From an uncultured Clostridia bacterium (lineage in GTDB: Bacteria > Bacillota > Clostridia > Oscillospirales > Ruminococcaceae), in the NCBI GenBank assembly GCA_947626755.1, contig CANQTP010000001.1, positions 1 through 64,000 on the forward strand: a DNA stretch of 64,000 nucleotides. Reading direction: 5' to 3'. Positions 39,432-49,667 of this stretch are shown piece after piece. Position 1 is the first letter of the stretch, and each line of letters begins with the position of its first letter. The notes under the pieces were generated by a model. It was not told where the DNA came from. It worked only from the letters and a program-made list of their open reading frames with translations, and made no database searches. The position numbers were made by a program, and so were the translations under genes.

Positions 39432-40346
39432 TTGTATAGATCTGTAAAATTTGCTGCTGCAATGCTTGCCGCGGCGTTTATTATGTGCGGCTGTACCCAT
39501 ATATCCGAGGAAACTCCCGTGCAGACAGACGTTACGGAAGCTGCCGAAAAGCCGTACCCCGTGACGGTCGGTTCACTGATATTCAATGAACAGCCGCAGA
39601 CCGCAGGTTCTCTTTCCCCTGCCGTTACGGAAATGATATGCGAACTGGGGTATTCCGATAATCTGATCGGACGGAGCAGCTACTGCGATTATCCTGCAAA
39701 TGTTTCAGCAAAAGCCGATCTCGGTTCGGCGGCAAATCCCGATGCGGACGCTGTAATAGCTGCCGCGCCGCAGCTTCTTATTTCACAAAGTCCCATAGCT
39801 AAAAAGGATATTGTAAAGATCGAGGAGGGCGGAACAAGGGTAATGATAATTCCCGCGCCCCGTTCCGTTGAACAGCTTTATAATCAGTACAAGGACATTG
39901 CCGCTGTTTTTGGCGGGAAAATTACCTGCTCAGAAGCCGCTGACAAGGCGATACGTCCTCTCAGCGACGCGCTGCGGAAAGCGGAAGGTTCTATAGGAAG
40001 ATTCGTGTATATAATGTCTCCCGATCTTGCAGCGGCGGGAAATGATGATTTTGTCGGAAATTTCTTCTCAAAGTTCGGGGAAAATGCCGTTGAAACTCCC
40101 GAGGACGGCGGGAACGCTGTCCTTGATGCGGAACAGCTTGCGGAGCTTTCTCCCGAATGGCTTATCATGCCCGAAACGGTAAGGGATCAGCTCCCCGAGG
40201 AAGTGAAAGTGCTTGAAGCTTACAGCAGCGGCAGGGTGATAGTCCTTGACGATGAAGCGGTAGAACGCATAGAACGTCCCACCTCGCGGCTTTCCGAAAC
40301 GGTTTATGATGTTCTGGATCAGATAAGAGAAATTGAGGAAGGCTGA
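39432..40346 (+). CDS. ABC transporter substrate-binding lipoprotein (BtuF/FecB-like)
   Basis: lipobox MCGC; SLSPAVTEMICELGYSDNLIGRSSYCDYPA; probable TTG start downstream of the promoter with AGAGGTG RBS. Confidence 0.8.
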   Translation: MYRSVKFAAAMLAAAFIMCGCTHISEETPVQTDVTEAAEKPYPVTVGSLIFNEQPQTAGSLSPAVTEMICELGYSDNLIGRSSYCDYPANVSAKADLGSAANPDADAVIAAAPQLLISQSPIAKKDIVKIEEGGTRVMIIPAPRSVEQLYNQYKDIAAVFGGKITCSEAADKAIRPLSDALRKAEGSIGRFVYIMSPDLAAAGNDDFVGNFFSKFGENAVETPEDGGNAVLDAEQLAELSPEWLIMPETVRDQLPEEVKVLEAYSSGRVIVLDDEAVERIERPTSRLSETVYDVLDQIREIEEG

Positions 40347-40429
40347 TAAAATATTTCGGATCATCTATTGACGAACGGTGCAAAAAATGTTAAAATAAGA
40401 AAAAATGTTCGATTTTTAGGAGGATATTT

Positions 40430-41737
40430 ATGGCAGAGTCAAAGAAAAAAGCTGAGTCCAAAAAAGAAGCAGTCGTTAAGCTTACAAGCGATGAGGAAAA
40501 GAAAAAAGCCCTTGACGCCGCTATCCAGCATATAGAAAAACAGTACGGAAAAGGCGCGGTAATGAGGCTTGGACAGTCAACGGAGTACAACGTTGACGCT
40601 ATACCCACAGGCTCAATGACACTTGATATGGCTCTGGGAATAGGCGGGGTGCCGAGAGGAAGGATCGTGGAGATCTTCGGACCTGAAAGCTCGGGAAAGA
40701 CTACCGTTGCCCTTCAGATAGTTGCAGAAGCCCAGAAGCTGGGCGGATATGCCGCATTCGTCGATGTTGAACACGCGCTTGATCCTGTTTATGCGCGCGC
40801 GCTCGGCGTTGATATTGACAATATGCTCGTTTCGCAGCCTGACAGCGGCGAACAGGCTCTGGAAATTGCAGAAGCGCTTGTGCGTTCGGGTGCACTGGAC
40901 GTTATCGTCCTTGACTCTGTAGCCGCTATGGTAACAAAAGCCGAAATAGACGGCGAAATGGGCGATACACACGTTGGTCAGCTTGCAAGGCTCATGTCTC
41001 AGGCTATGAGAAAGCTCACATCGGTAATTTCAAAGTCCAACTGCGTGGCTATATTCATAAATCAGATACGCGAAAAGATCGGCGTTATCTACGGAAATCC
41101 CGAGACCACTCCCGGCGGACGCGCTCTCAAATTCTACAGTTCCGTCCGCATTGACGTCCGCAAGGGCGAAGCGATCAAAAACGGTTCGGAGATAATAGGC
41201 AACAGGACAAAGTGCAAAGTCGTGAAGAATAAGGTTTCTCCGCCGTTCAAAGAGTGCGAATTCGATCTGCTTTTCGGGCAGGGAGTTTCAAGAACGGGAG
41301 AAGTTGTGGATCTTGCCGTGGATCTGGATATTATCCACAAGAGCGGGGCATGGTTCTCATACAACGGCGACAAAGTCGGTCAGGGACGTGAGAACACCAA
41401 AACATGGCTCAAAAATAATCCCGATACCATGAAGGAGATAGAGGAACTTATAAAGCAGAAAGCGGACGAACTTGTCCTCACTTCCAAGAAAGGGAAGAAG
41501 GACGCCGCTTTGCAGGAAGCAGCGGAAGAAGCGGCAGGCGGATCGGAGGAAGATGCAGCGGAAGAAATTTCCGAAACTGCAGAGGAAACTGCGGCAGAGG
41601 AAACGGCTGCTCCGACTGTACAGGAAAAGCCTGCGCCCACAAGGGGCAGACCCCGCAAAAAGCCTGTTGTTGACGTTACCATAAATGCGGACGATGATTT
41701 TGAAGAATTCACTCCCACATCTTCGGATAACAGCTGA
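40430..41737 (+). CDS. recA: recombinase RecA with extended acidic C-terminus and AT-hook-like motif
   Basis: [36 protein letters not shown]-terminus [12 protein letters not shown]. Confidence 0.97.
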   Translation: MAESKKKAESKKEAVVKLTSDEEKKKALDAAIQHIEKQYGKGAVMRLGQSTEYNVDAIPTGSMTLDMALGIGGVPRGRIVEIFGPESSGKTTVALQIVAEAQKLGGYAAFVDVEHALDPVYARALGVDIDNMLVSQPDSGEQALEIAEALVRSGALDVIVLDSVAAMVTKAEIDGEMGDTHVGQLARLMSQAMRKLTSVISKSNCVAIFINQIREKIGVIYGNPETTPGGRALKFYSSVRIDVRKGEAIKNGSEIIGNRTKCKVVKNKVSPPFKECEFDLLFGQGVSRTGEVVDLAVDLDIIHKSGAWFSYNGDKVGQGRENTKTWLKNNPDTMKEIEELIKQKADELVLTSKKGKKDAALQEAAEEAAGGSEEDAAEEISETAEETAAEETAAPTVQEKPAPTRGRPRKKPVVDVTINADDDFEEFTPTSSDNS

Positions 41738-42357
41738 TGAAAATTGCTGAAATTTCAAAATTCAAAGGCAGCACCATGTGCGTGCTTTTTGAGGACGACA
41801 GCCGCATTTACATACATGACAGCATACTTTCGGAGTATCATCTTAAAGAGGGCATGGACATTCCCGAAAGAGCGGTTGAGGAGATCACGGAAGCAAACGA
41901 CCGCCGTCGGGCGAAAGAGCGTGCGCTGTATCTTCTGGACGGGCGGGACTACAGCTTTGTGGAGATGTACAGAAAGCTTGAGCCCAACTATTCCGAGGAG
42001 ATATGTCTTGATGTGTGTAAGGAGCTTGCATCGCTGAAACTTATTGACGACAGGCGTTATGCGGAAAGTCTTGCGCGGCAGCTTTTTGAAGTAAAGCGTT
42101 TCGGAATGTACAAGGCAAAGCTTGAAATGAAGCGGCGGGGACTTTCGGACAGTATTATAGAGGAAGCGGCGGAGCAGTATGCCGATGAGGAAGAAGCGTT
42201 TTCCCGTCTGGAAGAGCTTGTAGAGAAGAAATACGAGCGTTATCTTACGGACGAAAAGGGCGTAAAGAAGGTAAAGAACGCGCTTTTGCGGCAGGGATAT
42301 TCCTATCGTGAGATAAATGCGGTGCTTGATCTTTACGATCTTGATTTTGATGATTAA
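41737..42357 (+). CDS. recX: RecX family regulatory protein
   Basis: AKERALYLLDGRDYSFVEMYRKL; DDRRYAESLARQLFEVKRFGMYKAKLEMKRRGLS; TGATG overlap with recA. Confidence 0.9.
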   Translation: MKIAEISKFKGSTMCVLFEDDSRIYIHDSILSEYHLKEGMDIPERAVEEITEANDRRRAKERALYLLDGRDYSFVEMYRKLEPNYSEEICLDVCKELASLKLIDDRRYAESLARQLFEVKRFGMYKAKLEMKRRGLSDSIIEEAAEQYADEEEAFSRLEELVEKKYERYLTDEKGVKKVKNALLRQGYSYREINAVLDLYDLDFDD

Positions 42358-42383
42358 TCATAAATTCTTATAAAAAACAAAAG

Positions 42384-42522
42384 CATTGAGAGTTGAGATA
42401 TTGTATTAACGACTTATTTCAACTCTTGATGCTTTTGTAGATTTAACTTTATTTTGTCTCACGGCAGGTATTGATTTAAAGATCGCAAAACTTTGCCTGA
42501 AAGCGTGCAGGCTCAGCCTGCT
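42384..42522. repeat. dispersed composite repeat, copy 4
   Basis: AAGCATTGAGAGTTGAGATATTG...TTCAACTCTTGATGCTTT stem-loop, then CTCACGGCAGG...CAAAACTTTGCCTGAAAGCGTGCAGGCTCAGCCTGCT, matching 4110-4340. Confidence 0.7.
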
Positions 42523-42550
42523 CTCAACTCTTAACTCTCAACTCTTAGCT
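42523..42550. repeat. 7-bp tandem array CTCAACT CTTAACT CTCAACT CTTAGCT
   Basis: direct reading. Confidence 0.7.
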
Positions 42551-42662
42551 CTGCAATAAGTGTAATTTTGAAAAAATTTAAAAAAGCTATTCCATTCCAG
42601 AGAAAAATGTGTTATACTATTTAATAAGATATTGAAAGGAGAGCGCTTCTGCGCGTAATAAT

Positions 42663-42779
42663 ATGAAAACTTTGTGGCGAATGATTTTCCTTGCGGCTGT
42701 TTCCCTCGGCGGAGTTTCCCTCGTTAAGGCGGCTGTGGAACTGCGGAGCAGAGAAAACAAAAAATATATCGAACTTTGA
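42663..42779 (+). CDS. 38-aa small hydrophobic protein (MKTLWRMIFLAAVSLGGVSLVKAAVELRSRENKKYIEL)
   Basis: promoter TATACT upstream, AGGAG before a short hairpin; absent from ORF track. Confidence 0.45.
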   Translation: MKTLWRMIFLAAVSLGGVSLVKAAVELRSRENKKYIEL

Positions 42780-42803
42780 TCTCTTTGGAGTTGTAACGCT
42801 TTT

Positions 42804-44213
42804 ATGAATAAATATCAGAAATTAGCGGGGAATACGCTGATCTTCGCTATAGGCAGCTTCGGAGCAAAATTTCTCAGTTTCTTCCTGATACGCCTTTATA
42901 CAGGCTGTATGACAAGTGCGGAATACAGCACCGCCGACCTGCTTTATCAGACGGTGAATATCCTATATCCCATCGTTACCATGAGCATGGCGGACGCTGT
43001 TATCCGCTTCGGAATGGATAAGGGCTATGACGGCAGAACGGTCTACACTACCGCAATTGCTTCAACGTTTATCGGACTTGCCGTGCTTGCGCTGCTGTCT
43101 CCGCTTTTCAATCTTTCGGAAATGTATGCGGGTTATTCGTTCCTGCTGTATGTGTACTGCTATTTCTCCTGCTTCAGGCAGATAGCTTCAAACTTCGTGC
43201 GGGCAAAAGGCTATGTGAAACTTTTCGCTCTGGACGGCATACTTTCCACGCTTACTATCGTTATCAGCAACGTTATACTGCTTAAATTCCTCGATCTGGG
43301 AATAAACGGGTATATTCTTTCAATAATCATTTCCGATGCGCTGTCCTTCATCGGGCTGACAGTTGTGGCAGGACTGTACAAATATCTTGATTTCAGATAC
43401 TTTGCAAAGAAAGTTTTCAAGGAGATGCTGAAATATTCCGTCCCGCTTATCCCCACTTATGTGCTTTGGTGGATAACTTCCGCTTCGGACAGATTGTTCG
43501 TAATATCCATGTGGGGCGAATCGGAAAACGGCATTTACAGCGCGTCCTACAAAATACCAACGCTTCTGCTGATGTTTACTACGCTTTTCTTTCAGGCGTG
43601 GCAGATGTCCGCTATCGAGAACCGCAACGACAGCGAACTTCCCAAGTTTTACGGAAAAATTTACAGCGCGTACAGTTCTGCGCTGATGATAGCCGCCGCG
43701 GGTATAATCATGCTTGTGAAGCCTCTTACATATCTTCTTGTGGACAACGATCCCGAAAAGAACTATATTTACGGCTACCATTATACGCCCATACTTGTAA
43801 TTGCAATGGTTTTCCAGTGCCTTTGCCAGTTCGCTTCAAGCGTTTACAACGTAAAGAAAAAGTCCATGAATTCCATGTGGACAAGTGCAATCGCGGCGGC
43901 GGTGAATATTATTTTAAATCTTATACTCATTCCGAGATGGGGCGCATACGGGGCGGCAATTGCGACTGCGGCGGCGTATGCTTCCTGCTTTGCGGTGCGG
44001 ATATTTGACGTTACAAATATGATAAAATTTAACGCGGGGCATATGCGAACAATTATAAACACGCTTATTATCATTGGTATGGCAGTTCTTGCAATTACCG
44101 AGCCGAAACTTGTTTACCTGTGGCTTGCGGTGCTGTTTGTGATAATAACGGTTTTCAACTTCGGCGCGGTTTTAAGTACGTTAAAGAAAATTCTCAATAG
44201 AACGGGGAAATAA
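42804..44213 (+). CDS. oligosaccharide flippase / polysaccharide biosynthesis (MATE/MVF-type) membrane protein
   Basis: polytopic; GNTLIFAIGSFGAKFLSFFLIRLYTGCMTSAEYSTADLLYQTV. Confidence 0.88.
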   Translation: MNKYQKLAGNTLIFAIGSFGAKFLSFFLIRLYTGCMTSAEYSTADLLYQTVNILYPIVTMSMADAVIRFGMDKGYDGRTVYTTAIASTFIGLAVLALLSPLFNLSEMYAGYSFLLYVYCYFSCFRQIASNFVRAKGYVKLFALDGILSTLTIVISNVILLKFLDLGINGYILSIIISDALSFIGLTVVAGLYKYLDFRYFAKKVFKEMLKYSVPLIPTYVLWWITSASDRLFVISMWGESENGIYSASYKIPTLLLMFTTLFFQAWQMSAIENRNDSELPKFYGKIYSAYSSALMIAAAGIIMLVKPLTYLLVDNDPEKNYIYGYHYTPILVIAMVFQCLCQFASSVYNVKKKSMNSMWTSAIAAAVNIILNLILIPRWGAYGAAIATAAAYASCFAVRIFDVTNMIKFNAGHMRTIINTLIIIGMAVLAITEPKLVYLWLAVLFVIITVFNFGAVLSTLKKILNRTGK

Positions 44214-44236
44214 AATTTATAAGGAGAGCGATAAAC

Positions 44237-46480
44237 ATGGGCATTGTATTCAAAGAATTCCACAAGGACTACGAAAGATGGGCATGGCAGATCAACGGCA
44301 ACGTTTCCTATCATGAGGATCTGAAAATGTTCACCCTGAACGCCAAGGACACAAGCTACGTTCTGGGAGTACTTGATGACGGCTATATCATTCACGGATA
44401 TTTCGGAAAGAAGATCCCCGACGATGATCTTACATACCTTCTGCGGCTGACGGAAAATCCGTGGACGCTGAAGACTAATCTCCGCGACAAGGGTACATTC
44501 ATGGACGCAACCGCTTTTGAATATCCCTGCCACGGAACGGGCGACTACCGCGAACCCTGCCTTATGGTAATGGATAATGAGGGAATGACGACCTGCGACA
44601 TTCGCTATGTTTCACATAAAATTTACAAGGGAAAACCCGCTCTTGAAGGACTTCCCGCAACTTTTGCAAAGGAGAACGAAGCGGAAACTCTCGAGCTGAA
44701 CTGCATCGACAAGCATACGGGACTGGAAGTGGTTCTTGTCTATACCGCTTTTGAGGATCTGAACGTTATCACCCGAAGTGTCCGCCTGAAAAATTCGGGA
44801 AATGCTCCTCTTAATGTGAAGCGCGTTCTTTCCGCCTGCGTGGACTTTGACAATGACGGCTACGATCTTATCACTTTAAACGGAAGCTGGGCAAGGGAAC
44901 GGGTTCTCGAACGTTCAAAGCTTCACCACGGAAAACAGGGCATTGATTCGGTAAAAGGCGAATCTTCCCATCAGAACAACCCGTTCATGGCACTTGTTTC
45001 CCACAATGCGGACGAAGATATGGGCGAAGCTTACGGCTTCAACTTTGTTTACAGCGGAAACTTCTTCGCGCAGGCGGAAGTTACTCAGCATAAATGTACC
45101 CGCGCGGTAATGGGAATAAATCACTTTGATTTCAACTGGCTGCTTGAACCGGGAGAAACTTTCACCGCGCCCGAAGTGGTAATGGTATATTCCTGCGAAG
45201 GCATCGGCGGAATGTCCAGAACGTTCCACGATCTTTACAGGGAACATCTTATCCGCGGGGAATACAAGGACAAGCGCCGTCCGATACTTATAAATAACTG
45301 GGAAGCTACATATTTCAATTTCGATACCGACAAACTCATAGACATTGCAAAGCAGGCTTCGGAACTTGGCATTGAAATGCTTGTTATGGACGACGGCTGG
45401 TTCGGTCACAGAGATTCGGATAACAGTTCCCTCGGCGACTGGTACGTTTACGAAAAGAAGATAAAGGGCGGATTGAAACATCTTGTCGATGAAGTAAACA
45501 AGCTTGGAATGAAGTTCGGCATATGGTTTGAGCCCGAAATGATCTCTCCCGACAGCGATCTTTACAAAGCGCACCCCGAGTGGGCAATACAGGTTCGCGG
45601 ACGTGAACTTACAATGTCCCGCGAACAGTATGTCCTTGACTATTCAAATAAGGAAGTCCGCGACTACATTTACGGACTTATGAAAAAAATCCTCGACAGC
45701 GCAAATATCGAATATATCAAATGGGATATGAACCGTCAGCTTACAGAGGTGGGTTCGACTTCCCTTCCGAAAGAACGTCAGCGGGAACTGTGGCACAGAT
45801 ATGTGCTTGGCGTTTATGACCTGATGAACAGGCTTACGACCGACTATCCCCACATTCTTCTTGAAAATTGCTCGGGCGGCGGCGCAAGGTTCGATCCGGG
45901 AATGCTGTACTATTCTCCGCAGATATGGTGTTCCGACGATACGGACGCTATCGAACGTCTTAAGATCCAGCACGGAACTTCAATTTGCTATCCCGCTTCT
46001 GCAATGGGCGCACACGTTTCCGACTGCCCGAACCACACGGTAGGACGTTCAACGCCTTTCTCCACAAGAGGAAATGTTGCCATGGTGGGAACATTCGGTT
46101 ATGAACTGGACGTTACACGGATCCCCAAAGAGGACAAAGACGCGATCCCCGCCCAGATCGCGGAATTCAACAAGTACAACCCCATTATAAGGACAGGCGA
46201 TCAGTACCGCATAGGAAATGTTTTCGAGGACAATATGTGGGACGCTTGGATCTTTGTTGCAAAGGACAAGTCCGAAGCGGTGTTCACATTCGTTCAGGTG
46301 CTTGGCAGACCCAATTACCGCAACAGGCGGGTAAAATTAAAAGGACTTGATCCCGATGCCATGTACAAGAACATGACAAACGGCGAGATCCACAGCGGCG
46401 CAGCACTTATGAATGCGGGAATTTTCATCGGACTTAACGGAGATTTTGCTTCGGAAGTTATACATTTTGTAAGACAGTAA
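44237..46480 (+). CDS. alpha-galactosidase, GH36
   Basis: LVMDDGWFGHRDSDNSSLGDW, KFGIWFEPEMISPDSDLY, YIKWDMNRQLTEVGS, LENCSGGGARFDPGML. Confidence 0.95.
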   Translation: MGIVFKEFHKDYERWAWQINGNVSYHEDLKMFTLNAKDTSYVLGVLDDGYIIHGYFGKKIPDDDLTYLLRLTENPWTLKTNLRDKGTFMDATAFEYPCHGTGDYREPCLMVMDNEGMTTCDIRYVSHKIYKGKPALEGLPATFAKENEAETLELNCIDKHTGLEVVLVYTAFEDLNVITRSVRLKNSGNAPLNVKRVLSACVDFDNDGYDLITLNGSWARERVLERSKLHHGKQGIDSVKGESSHQNNPFMALVSHNADEDMGEAYGFNFVYSGNFFAQAEVTQHKCTRAVMGINHFDFNWLLEPGETFTAPEVVMVYSCEGIGGMSRTFHDLYREHLIRGEYKDKRRPILINNWEATYFNFDTDKLIDIAKQASELGIEMLVMDDGWFGHRDSDNSSLGDWYVYEKKIKGGLKHLVDEVNKLGMKFGIWFEPEMISPDSDLYKAHPEWAIQVRGRELTMSREQYVLDYSNKEVRDYIYGLMKKILDSANIEYIKWDMNRQLTEVGSTSLPKERQRELWHRYVLGVYDLMNRLTTDYPHILLENCSGGGARFDPGMLYYSPQIWCSDDTDAIERLKIQHGTSICYPASAMGAHVSDCPNHTVGRSTPFSTRGNVAMVGTFGYELDVTRIPKEDKDAIPAQIAEFNKYNPIIRTGDQYRIGNVFEDNMWDAWIFVAKDKSEAVFTFVQVLGRPNYRNRRVKLKGLDPDAMYKNMTNGEIHSGAALMNAGIFIGLNGDFASEVIHFVRQ

Positions 46481-46483
46481 AAG

Positions 46484-46522
46484 TATACACAGGCGGCAGA
46501 TCTTTTGCCGCCTGTACATTTT
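46484..46522 (+). terminator. intrinsic terminator
   Basis: ACAGGCGGCAGATCTTTTGCCGCCTGTACATTTT. Confidence 0.75.
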
Positions 46523-46648
46523 GCACAAAATCAGTAAAATTATTTTTTCGCGGCTTGTTTAAAATATTTTAAAAATGCTTGACAATTTTTCTTTTTTGCT
46601 GTAAAATTATAGATAGTATATTTATAATCTTTTTGGCGGGTGTTTTTT

Positions 46649-48577
46649 ATGACTAAAGTTTCTATTTCTAAACTTGGCATTACAATAGTCCTGATGGTGG
46701 ATACTCTGCTTATAGTAGTTGCCGCTGCCATAACGGTAGGTTTCGTCGGACTGTTCACAAACGCTGAGACTGCCACTCTGGAGGAAGCTACTCAAGTGGC
46801 TACGAACGTTTTGCAGCATTCCATTAATTCAAAGGCGGACGAAACGGCAGTCCTTGCGCAGCTCCTTGCGGACGATTCAAACTTCACTCAGGCTATAGTG
46901 AACGGCGATGCCGCCAAGATAGAGTCGGTCTGGAACAGTCTTAACAAATCAGGCGGTATATTCGGTATTTTTGCCGATAAGGACGGTATAATCAGATATA
47001 AGAGTGAAAACTGCGCTATCTCCACTTCAGGACTTTTCGATGCGGTAAGCACCGAGAAAAGCGGTATGTTCACCGATTCCGAAGCATATCTTTTCTACCG
47101 CAGCTCCGTGAAGTTTGACGGCGGTATGATCACTATAGGCTATTCCTACAGCGACTATGCAATGGTAGATGAGGTCTACGAGCAGACGAACGCTCACGCA
47201 ACTATCTTCTGCGACAACCTCCGTATCTCCACAACGCTTATCGGCGAGGACGGCGAAAGAGCTGTGGGAACTACCATGCTTGGAGAAATTTATGACAAGG
47301 TAATAAACAAAGGCGAAGTTTACATGACCGAGACCGAACTTTTCGGCAACGACTACATGGCTTGCTATACCCCTATACTTGATGCCAACGGTCTTATAAA
47401 AGGTGCGCTTTTCACGGGTTCTCCCATGAAGACTATGATAGACAACAGAAATAAGGCAATTTCCGTTGGTCTTATAATCGCCATAGTAATGGTAATTATC
47501 TCGATCATCTCGCTGATACTGTTTGTGTCAAAGATAATTTCCGAACCTATCAAGAAGGTAAAAGCTATGGCTGAGAGAATGGAACGCGGAAACCTTCGTC
47601 AAGAGAATATCGGAAAGCTTGACAAGAACGAGATCGGCGATCTTGCGGAATCCATCTCAACGGCTATTTCCATTATCGACAGGTATGTGGGAGATATTTC
47701 CGCCATGATGAGCGAAATGGCAGACGGCAACTTCGGCTATGAATCCGATGTTACATACACGGGAGATTTCGTAAGTATCGGAGAATCCGCTCAGGCTCTA
47801 AGAGAACGCATGAAAGATGTTATCGAAAGCATCAATGTTTCCGCCGATGAAGTTTACAGCGGTTCGGAACAGATCGCAAACGGTGCTTCCGTTCTTGCGG
47901 ACGGTACTACAAGACAGGCAGCCGCTTCTCAGCAGCTTTCAATATCCTTGGACGATATTTCCCAGAATATCAGTCTTAATGCTGACAACGCCGAAAAGGC
48001 TCAGAAGCTTTCCAACAGCTCCATCGAAATGGTAAACAAGCAGAACGAAGAGATCGTAAATATGCTTGACGCCATGAAGAACATCGAAAGCAGCGCTTCC
48101 GAGATCAGCAAGATCATTAAGGCAATTGAAGATATTGCATTCCAGACAAATATACTTGCCCTTAATGCGGCTGTTGAAGCTGCAAGAGCGGGAACGGCAG
48201 GAAAGGGATTTGCAGTTGTTGCAGACGAAGTCCGCAACCTTGCAAACAAATCCGCAGAAGCCGCAAAGAATACTTCCGTTCTTATCGGAAGCTGTATAGA
48301 TGCGGTAAACAACGGTTCGGAGATCGCAAACAAGACCGCTGCCGCAATGAAGCGCGTTATCGAGATCACCAACGAGACCAACGAACTTATCGAAGGCATT
48401 ACCCGCCAGACATTGCAGCAGGAGGAATCCGTTCAGCAAGTTAAGCAGGGTATCGATCAGATCGCCGATGTTATCACGCAGAACAGTGCTACTGCGGAAG
48501 AGAGCGCTGCAAGCTGCGAGGAGTTGAACGCACAGGCGCTGACGCTGAGAGACAAGATCTCCATTTTCCATACATAA
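46649..48577 (+). CDS. methyl-accepting chemotaxis protein
   Basis: two TMs with dCache-like sensor, [54 protein letters not shown]. Confidence 0.95.
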   Translation: MTKVSISKLGITIVLMVDTLLIVVAAAITVGFVGLFTNAETATLEEATQVATNVLQHSINSKADETAVLAQLLADDSNFTQAIVNGDAAKIESVWNSLNKSGGIFGIFADKDGIIRYKSENCAISTSGLFDAVSTEKSGMFTDSEAYLFYRSSVKFDGGMITIGYSYSDYAMVDEVYEQTNAHATIFCDNLRISTTLIGEDGERAVGTTMLGEIYDKVINKGEVYMTETELFGNDYMACYTPILDANGLIKGALFTGSPMKTMIDNRNKAISVGLIIAIVMVIISIISLILFVSKIISEPIKKVKAMAERMERGNLRQENIGKLDKNEIGDLAESISTAISIIDRYVGDISAMMSEMADGNFGYESDVTYTGDFVSIGESAQALRERMKDVIESINVSADEVYSGSEQIANGASVLADGTTRQAAASQQLSISLDDISQNISLNADNAEKAQKLSNSSIEMVNKQNEEIVNMLDAMKNIESSASEISKIIKAIEDIAFQTNILALNAAVEAARAGTAGKGFAVVADEVRNLANKSAEAAKNTSVLIGSCIDAVNNGSEIANKTAAAMKRVIEITNETNELIEGITRQTLQQEESVQQVKQGIDQIADVITQNSATAEESAASCEELNAQALTLRDKISIFHT

Positions 48578-48583
48578 AAAATT

Positions 48584-48615
48584 ATCGGACGGCGAAAGCC
48601 GTCCGATTTGTTTGT
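48584..48615 (+). terminator. intrinsic terminator of MCP gene
   Basis: TCGGACGGC-GAAA-GCCGTCCGATTTGTTTG. Confidence 0.8.
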
Positions 48616-48662
48616 TATACGTAAAAAAGCCGTTCCTTATATTTTCGGAACGGCTTTTGAAA

Positions 48663-49316
48663 TTATTCTCCGATCTTGTTGATCTGTTCCTGTACCTCGC
48701 TCATGTTCGGATAACCAAGCGACTGTGCTTTGCTGAATGCGGTATCCGACTTCTCGGGTTCAAGAGCCATTGCATATGCAATTGCAAGATATGCGTAGAC
48801 ATCGGGGACATCTTTGCTGATCTTTTCTGCTTTCTCCAGATAATTTATGGCGGAGATGGGCTTTCCGAGTTCTATATACAGCGCGCCCAGACTTACATAA
48901 AGCTGAAGGGAAGCGCCGTTTTCGGGATCGTAGTTAAGCGCAACTTCATAGCAGCTCATTGCTTTTTCGTTGTCCCCCGACTGTCTGTAAGTTACTCCCA
49001 GATTGACCCATCCGTCAAAATACTCGGGGTTTTCTTCAAGGCATTTGGTCTGGTACTCAATGCTTTTATCATAGTCGTCAAGCTGAAAATAACAGTTCCC
49101 GATACAGGAATACAGTTCTTCGATCTTGTAATTTTTCAGACCGCTTTTTTCAGCATCAAGAAAGATAGATAACGCTTGGGAATAGTTTCCTTCGGAATAC
49201 TGTTCTTCGCCTTGCCTTGCAAGTTTATCTCCGCTGCTTCCGCAGGCGGCAAGTGAGACTGCAAAGCTTGCTGTAAGAACCGCTGCTATGATCTTCCTGA
49301 AATTCACAGACCTCAT
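48663..49316 (-). CDS. tetratricopeptide-repeat lipoprotein
   Basis: lipobox LAAC; repeated TPR pattern (GNCYFQLDDYDKSIEYQTKCLEENPEYFDGWVNLGVTYRQSGDNEKAMSCYEVALNYDPEN). Confidence 0.85.
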   Translation of the reverse strand: MRSVNFRKIIAAVLTASFAVSLAACGSSGDKLARQGEEQYSEGNYSQALSIFLDAEKSGLKNYKIEELYSCIGNCYFQLDDYDKSIEYQTKCLEENPEYFDGWVNLGVTYRQSGDNEKAMSCYEVALNYDPENGASLQLYVSLGALYIELGKPISAINYLEKAEKISKDVPDVYAYLAIAYAMALEPEKSDTAFSKAQSLGYPNMSEVQEQINKIGE

Positions 49317-49329
49317 TCCTTTCTGCTTC

Positions 49330-49368
49330 CATGTAATTAATTGTACATGATATACGCTCGAATGTCAA
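49330..49368 (-). promoter_or_regulatory. promoter of TPR lipoprotein with palindrome over the -10
   Basis: minus strand TTGACA-17-TACAAT; CATGTA-ATTAATTG-TACATG at 49330-49349. Confidence 0.6.
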
Positions 49369-49667
49369 TAAGGAAAGGCATAATTTGTTGAAAACGACTG
49401 TAAATTTTGTTAGTAATTATCTGTTACGGAAATGTGCGGGAAAGCGGGTGTCTTTTTAAGAAATAACTATTTGTATATTCGGAAAAATTTATACAAAACA
49501 GAGGGATATTTTATATAATAATTAATTTACAAAATATCCATATATTTTTTGGGAAAACAGTCGCTTTTTTCACAAAAATGTGTTATAATTTTAAATAGAT
49601 AGTTGTAATTTTTTTATCATAATCGGCAAAAACCTTGCTGACAGCTATAGATTGGGGTGATCTGTAT

